A stretch of 7,387 nucleotides of DNA from an uncultured Clostridia bacterium (GTDB lineage Bacteria; Bacillota; Clostridia; Christensenellales; QALW01), in the NCBI GenBank assembly GCA_900550765.1, contig URTC01000075.1, forward strand, positions 1-7,387, in the 5' to 3' direction. A model generated the notes under the pieces. That model was given only the letters and a program-made list of their open reading frames with translations, was not told the origin of the DNA and searched no databases. This document shows, one piece after another, positions 5,939-7,387 of the stretch. Numbering within the stretch: the first letter of the stretch is position 1; every line of letters begins with the position of its first letter. The position numbers and the translations under genes are program-made.

Positions 5939-6001
5939 GTGGTAGGGGGATTTGGTTCCAAGCTCTCTTTGGTGTTGGTAGCGCCGAAGAGAGCGTTTTT
6001 T
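5925..6001 (+). ncRNA. Candidate short antisense RNA between integrase and toxin genes
   Basis: A near-consensus promoter (5890-5918) and a strong terminator (5962-6001) on the same strand predict an RNA of about 75 bases. It has no ATG-initiated reading frame of note. It would be complementary to any integrase transcript starting at or beyond the toxin gene, and its 5' part holds one arm of the leader hairpin 5900-5938. I infer a role in holding integrase expression down. I do not recognise the family, and expression is unproven. Confidence 0.45.
5962..6001 (+). terminator. Rho-independent terminator, plus strand
   Basis: A 13-bp stem (5962-5974 with 5982-5994) and seven-base loop TTGGTAG are followed by G and six Ts (5996-6001). 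Two of the pairs are T-G, allowed in plus-strand RNA but A-C mismatches on the minus strand. The T-run overlaps the toxin stop codon. Confidence 0.8.
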
Positions 6002-6266
6002 AATTATAAATTTCACGTCTGTGTCCGATGCTTAATATGAGGATTACAATTTTATCGTCTTCAATTTCGCAAATTAGCCTGTAATCTCCTATGCGGTATC
6101 TCCATTGCCCGCTTCGGTTTGCGGTTAAACATTTTCCATGCTGCCGGGGATTTTCACAGTTCATCAAGTTCTTTTCAATCCAACCAAGTATTAGAGCTTG
6201 CGTATGTTTATCGAGCTTTTTTAGATTTTTAATAGCTCCGGCAGTATATTGAACAGTATATTTCAT
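6000..6266 (-). CDS. RelE/ParE-superfamily toxin
   Basis: An 88-residue basic protein with the RelE/ParE fold pattern: an N-terminal strand (MKYTVQYTAGA), the helix NLKKLDKHTQALILGWIEKN, the strand pair WRYRIGDYRLICEIEDDKIVILIL and the C-terminal tail GHRREIYN. Arg57, Arg59, Arg63, the GHRRE cluster (81-85) and Tyr87 are in the places where RelE-type ribosome-dependent mRNA interferases keep basic and tyrosine residues, so an mRNA-cleaving toxin is more likely than a gyrase-poisoning ParE. I have not verified this by alignment. The ATG at 6266 shares one base with the antitoxin TGA, so translation is coupled; a TTG one codon earlier is a weaker option. Length is normal and the gene looks intact. 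Confidence 0.88.
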   Translation of the reverse strand: MKYTVQYTAGAIKNLKKLDKHTQALILGWIEKNLMNCENPRQHGKCLTANRSGQWRYRIGDYRLICEIEDDKIVILILSIGHRREIYN

Positions 6267-6490
6267 CAATCAAGCTCCAACATTTTTTTCACTTCGTCAT
6301 GAGTATAAGTTACAGGATTTTCACGATATTCAGCTATTGCCTTTTCATAGGCCTTTAAATCCATTTCATCTTCGATATGCTCTATTACTGATTGCCGAAC
6401 CAAATCGGAAATGCTGATACCGTTCATTTCTGCGTATTTCTTAATAAGCATACTATCTGCATCGTTTAATCTCAATGAAATAGTGGTCAT
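6266..6490 (-). CDS. RelB-like ribbon-helix-helix antitoxin
   Basis: A 74-residue protein. The N-terminal strand TTISLRLNDADS and two helices (about residues 11-22 and 26-43, ISISDLVRQSVIEHIEDE) make a ribbon-helix-helix DNA-binding domain. The acidic C-terminal tail (about 44-74) is the usual toxin-binding segment. It neutralises the toxin encoded next and probably represses its own operon. The ATG at 6490 follows AAAGGA (plus 6501-6506) by ten bases; the longer frame to 6544 would start in the -35 box and is rejected. The operon has a near-perfect promoter with a palindrome over the -10, as expected for autoregulation. Confidence 0.88.
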   Translation of the reverse strand: MTTISLRLNDADSMLIKKYAEMNGISISDLVRQSVIEHIEDEMDLKAYEKAIAEYRENPVTYTHDEVKKMLELD

Positions 6491-6508
6491 AGAATTCACA
6501 TCCTTTCC

Positions 6509-6525
6509 GTAATACATTGTATTAC
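6509..6525. promoter_or_regulatory. Probable operator of the toxin-antitoxin operon
   Basis: GTAATACATTGTATTAC is a 17-base palindrome (eight-base arms around one centre base) that covers the -10 box. This is a typical place for an RHH antitoxin to bind, alone or with toxin, and shut off the operon. Confidence 0.7.
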
Positions 6526-6544
6526 AAATAAAATAAAATGTCAA
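6516..6544 (-). promoter_or_regulatory. Promoter of the toxin-antitoxin operon
   Basis: On the minus strand the -35 is a consensus TTGACA (plus 6539-6544), then 17 bases, then TACAAT (plus 6516-6521). It is one of the strongest promoters in the window and suits tight repression by the antitoxin. Confidence 0.85.
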
Positions 6545-6608
6545 TAGTATTATTGTTTATTTTATAAATTTTCACTCACATAAAAACGTTTGATCCTGCA
6601 TCCTCTGT

Positions 6609-6638
6609 AACCGTATCGAATTCGATACGGTTGTTTTT
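6609..6638 (+). terminator. Perfect palindrome with T-run between the Fic gene and the toxin-antitoxin operon
   Basis: The arms AACCGTATCGAA and TTCGATACGGTT abut to form a 24-base perfect palindrome (6609-6632), followed by GTTTTT (6633-6638). As RNA it folds with an AATT loop. The T-run is on the plus-strand side. On the minus strand it lies directly after the Fic stop codon but has no T-run, so its use by the Fic transcript is less certain. A DNA-binding site is the alternative. Confidence 0.6.
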
Positions 6639-7293
6639 AAAAATCCAGCCCATCAATACAGTTCTTATAAATAAATTCTTTTATTTTATCGGGTTGACCT
6701 GTTTCGTAGAATTCAACAAGCAACGGCGTAAATTGCCGAATACTTTCTACAGGAATCGATATAATTCCCTGACCATTTGCAATCATTTCTTTGTTTGCTG
6801 CAAGCATGGCAGTACGCTTATTACCGTCAAGGAAGAATTGTCCGCGCATACAGTAGAGCATGATATCAATAGAACGTTCTGTTGCGTTTTCTATATTCTG
6901 CAACTCCATAAGACGGTTTTTTATATCGTCTTCAACAGGCATCTCCGGCTTCCAGCTTGTACCGCCGATAGATACGGGCAGTGTGCGGATGTACCCGGCG
7001 TTATAAACAAGATTATCTCCGCCTACGATTTGATTCAGCTTGCAAAGATAGGCATAGTCAAGCGGCGGGTCTAAGGTATCCAGCAGGAATTGCCATGCCT
7101 TTTTTAGATTATTTACGGCGATAATATCCGTTACTTTTACGCCGGGAGCGGCCATACCGTTAAAGATTGCGTCCGTATCGGGGTAGGTAACGCCCAAGCC
7201 TTCCAACTGTGCGCTTTTGTAAATATAATCAACGATATTTCTTTTTGCAACAAATACATTTTGTTCGCGTGTCATATTATATTTTGGCTTCAT
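6637..7293 (-). CDS. Fic-domain protein with Gln in place of the catalytic His
   Basis: A 218-residue Fic-fold protein. Fic enzymes usually move AMP or another group from a nucleotide onto a target protein. The Fic motif HxFx(D/E)GN(G/K)R appears as QFFLDGNKR (residues 152-160): the Asp, Gly-Asn, Lys and Arg are kept, but the catalytic His is Gln152. The inhibitory motif (S/T)xxxE(G/N) is present as SAQLEG (27-32), so in its usual role it would block the nucleotide site. A flap-like SIGGTSWKPEMP (108-119) fits the target-docking hairpin. The ATG at 7293 is chosen because AAAGGTG (plus 7299-7305) sits just upstream; 7368 is a frame extension through a hairpin. Without His, standard AMPylation is not expected, so it may be inactive, regulatory or use a different chemistry. 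It could also be a whole-family trait. Its neighbour is the toxin-antitoxin operon. Confidence 0.85.
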   Translation of the reverse strand: MKPKYNMTREQNVFVAKRNIVDYIYKSAQLEGLGVTYPDTDAIFNGMAAPGVKVTDIIAVNNLKKAWQFLLDTLDPPLDYAYLCKLNQIVGGDNLVYNAGYIRTLPVSIGGTSWKPEMPVEDDIKNRLMELQNIENATERSIDIMLYCMRGQFFLDGNKRTAMLAANKEMIANGQGIISIPVESIRQFTPLLVEFYETGQPDKIKEFIYKNCIDGLDF

Positions 7294-7329
7294 AAAATCA
7301 CCTTTCGATTGCTTTTTATTCTTTATGAA

Positions 7330-7335
7330 ATTATA
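7330..7335 (-). promoter_or_regulatory. Possible -10 box of the Fic gene
   Basis: TATAAT on the minus strand, about 37 bases before the Fic start. No good -35 lies 17 bases upstream; the region there runs into the palindrome 7350-7377, which might serve as an operator. Confidence 0.35.
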
Positions 7336-7349
7336 TTGCTGGCATATTA

Positions 7350-7384
7350 ACCATTTTCGTGAGGTCACGAAAATGGTATTTTTA
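7350..7384 (+). terminator. Palindromic hairpin with T-run upstream of the Fic gene
   Basis: ACCATTTTCGTGA (7350-7362) and TCACGAAAATGGT (7365-7377) are perfect 13-base arms with only two bases between. ATTTTT follows on the plus strand. It is a terminator for plus-strand RNA, or for a minus-strand gene beyond the window if read as a simple hairpin. Confidence 0.6.
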
Positions 7385-7387
7385 ATT

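Larger units (their letters stand above)
4751..7387. mobile_element. Integrase-bearing end of an integrated element (partial)
   Basis: Inferred from a complete tyrosine integrase beside the attachment-like core copy 5, with AT-rich accessory genes (toxin-antitoxin, Fic protein) behind it, all on the same strand. The outer limit, conjugation or replication genes and the second attachment site are not in view, so the class of element (ICE, satellite, prophage remnant or genomic island) cannot be set. Confidence 0.5.

Noticed and set aside
5866..5961. A longer integrase start at 5961
   Set aside because: The extra 32 residues come from the leader hairpin region, and a good ribosome site fits the ATG at 5865.
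5940..5965. A further core copy near the integrase leader (GGGGGATTTGG followed by AAGCTCT)
   Set aside because: It shares only a few bases with core copy 5 and lacks the GTGAGAGCCACAT block; chance similarity is likely.

Overview
The window looks like a piece of a low-to-mid GC Gram-positive genome, most likely a gut-type clostridium (Bacillota). This rests on strong AGGAGG-like ribosome sites, sigma-A style promoters with 17-base spacers, and the protein families present. I cannot name a genus. Base composition changes visibly along the window: the ABC transporter genes at the left are near 50% GC, and everything from about 3170 rightward is clearly AT-rich.

Layout. (1) 1-2518, plus strand: the 3' end of one ABC exporter half-transporter gene and a complete second one, overlapping by 14 bases and closed by a strong terminator. 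Their motifs mark them as the two unequal halves of a heterodimeric type IV exporter of the TM287/288 type. (2) 2519-4815: an accessory tract with two minus-strand genes, a GNAT acetyltransferase and a GrpB-family protein. They sit among five same-orientation copies of a roughly 60-base core that, on the minus strand, resembles a tRNA T-arm and acceptor end followed by a T-run. Two of the copies are followed by a related module of about 150 bases with conserved hairpins. Both genes have the same upstream order: core, hairpin, promoter, ribosome site, gene. (3) 4751-7387, minus strand: a tyrosine integrase whose stop codon lies a few bases from the fifth core, then a RelE/ParE-type toxin with its RHH antitoxin, then a Fic-domain protein. 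This looks like the integrase end of an integrated element; the other end lies beyond the window.

How the parts may work together. The integrase next to the last core copy suggests that these cores are attachment sites or their remnants, and that several small inserts have accumulated there in a row. Each carries its own promoter, so this is not a classical integron. The toxin-antitoxin pair would stabilise the element.

The most interesting small-scale object is between the toxin and the integrase. A near-consensus plus-strand promoter (TTGATA, 17 bases, TATAAT) is followed about 75 bases later by a 13-bp terminator hairpin with a six-T run. This predicts a short RNA antisense to the integrase leader. 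Its hairpin pairs fully only as plus-strand RNA. The Fic protein has Gln where the catalytic His should be, and the truncated first ABC gene has an in-frame stop and a lost Q-loop glutamine near the window edge.
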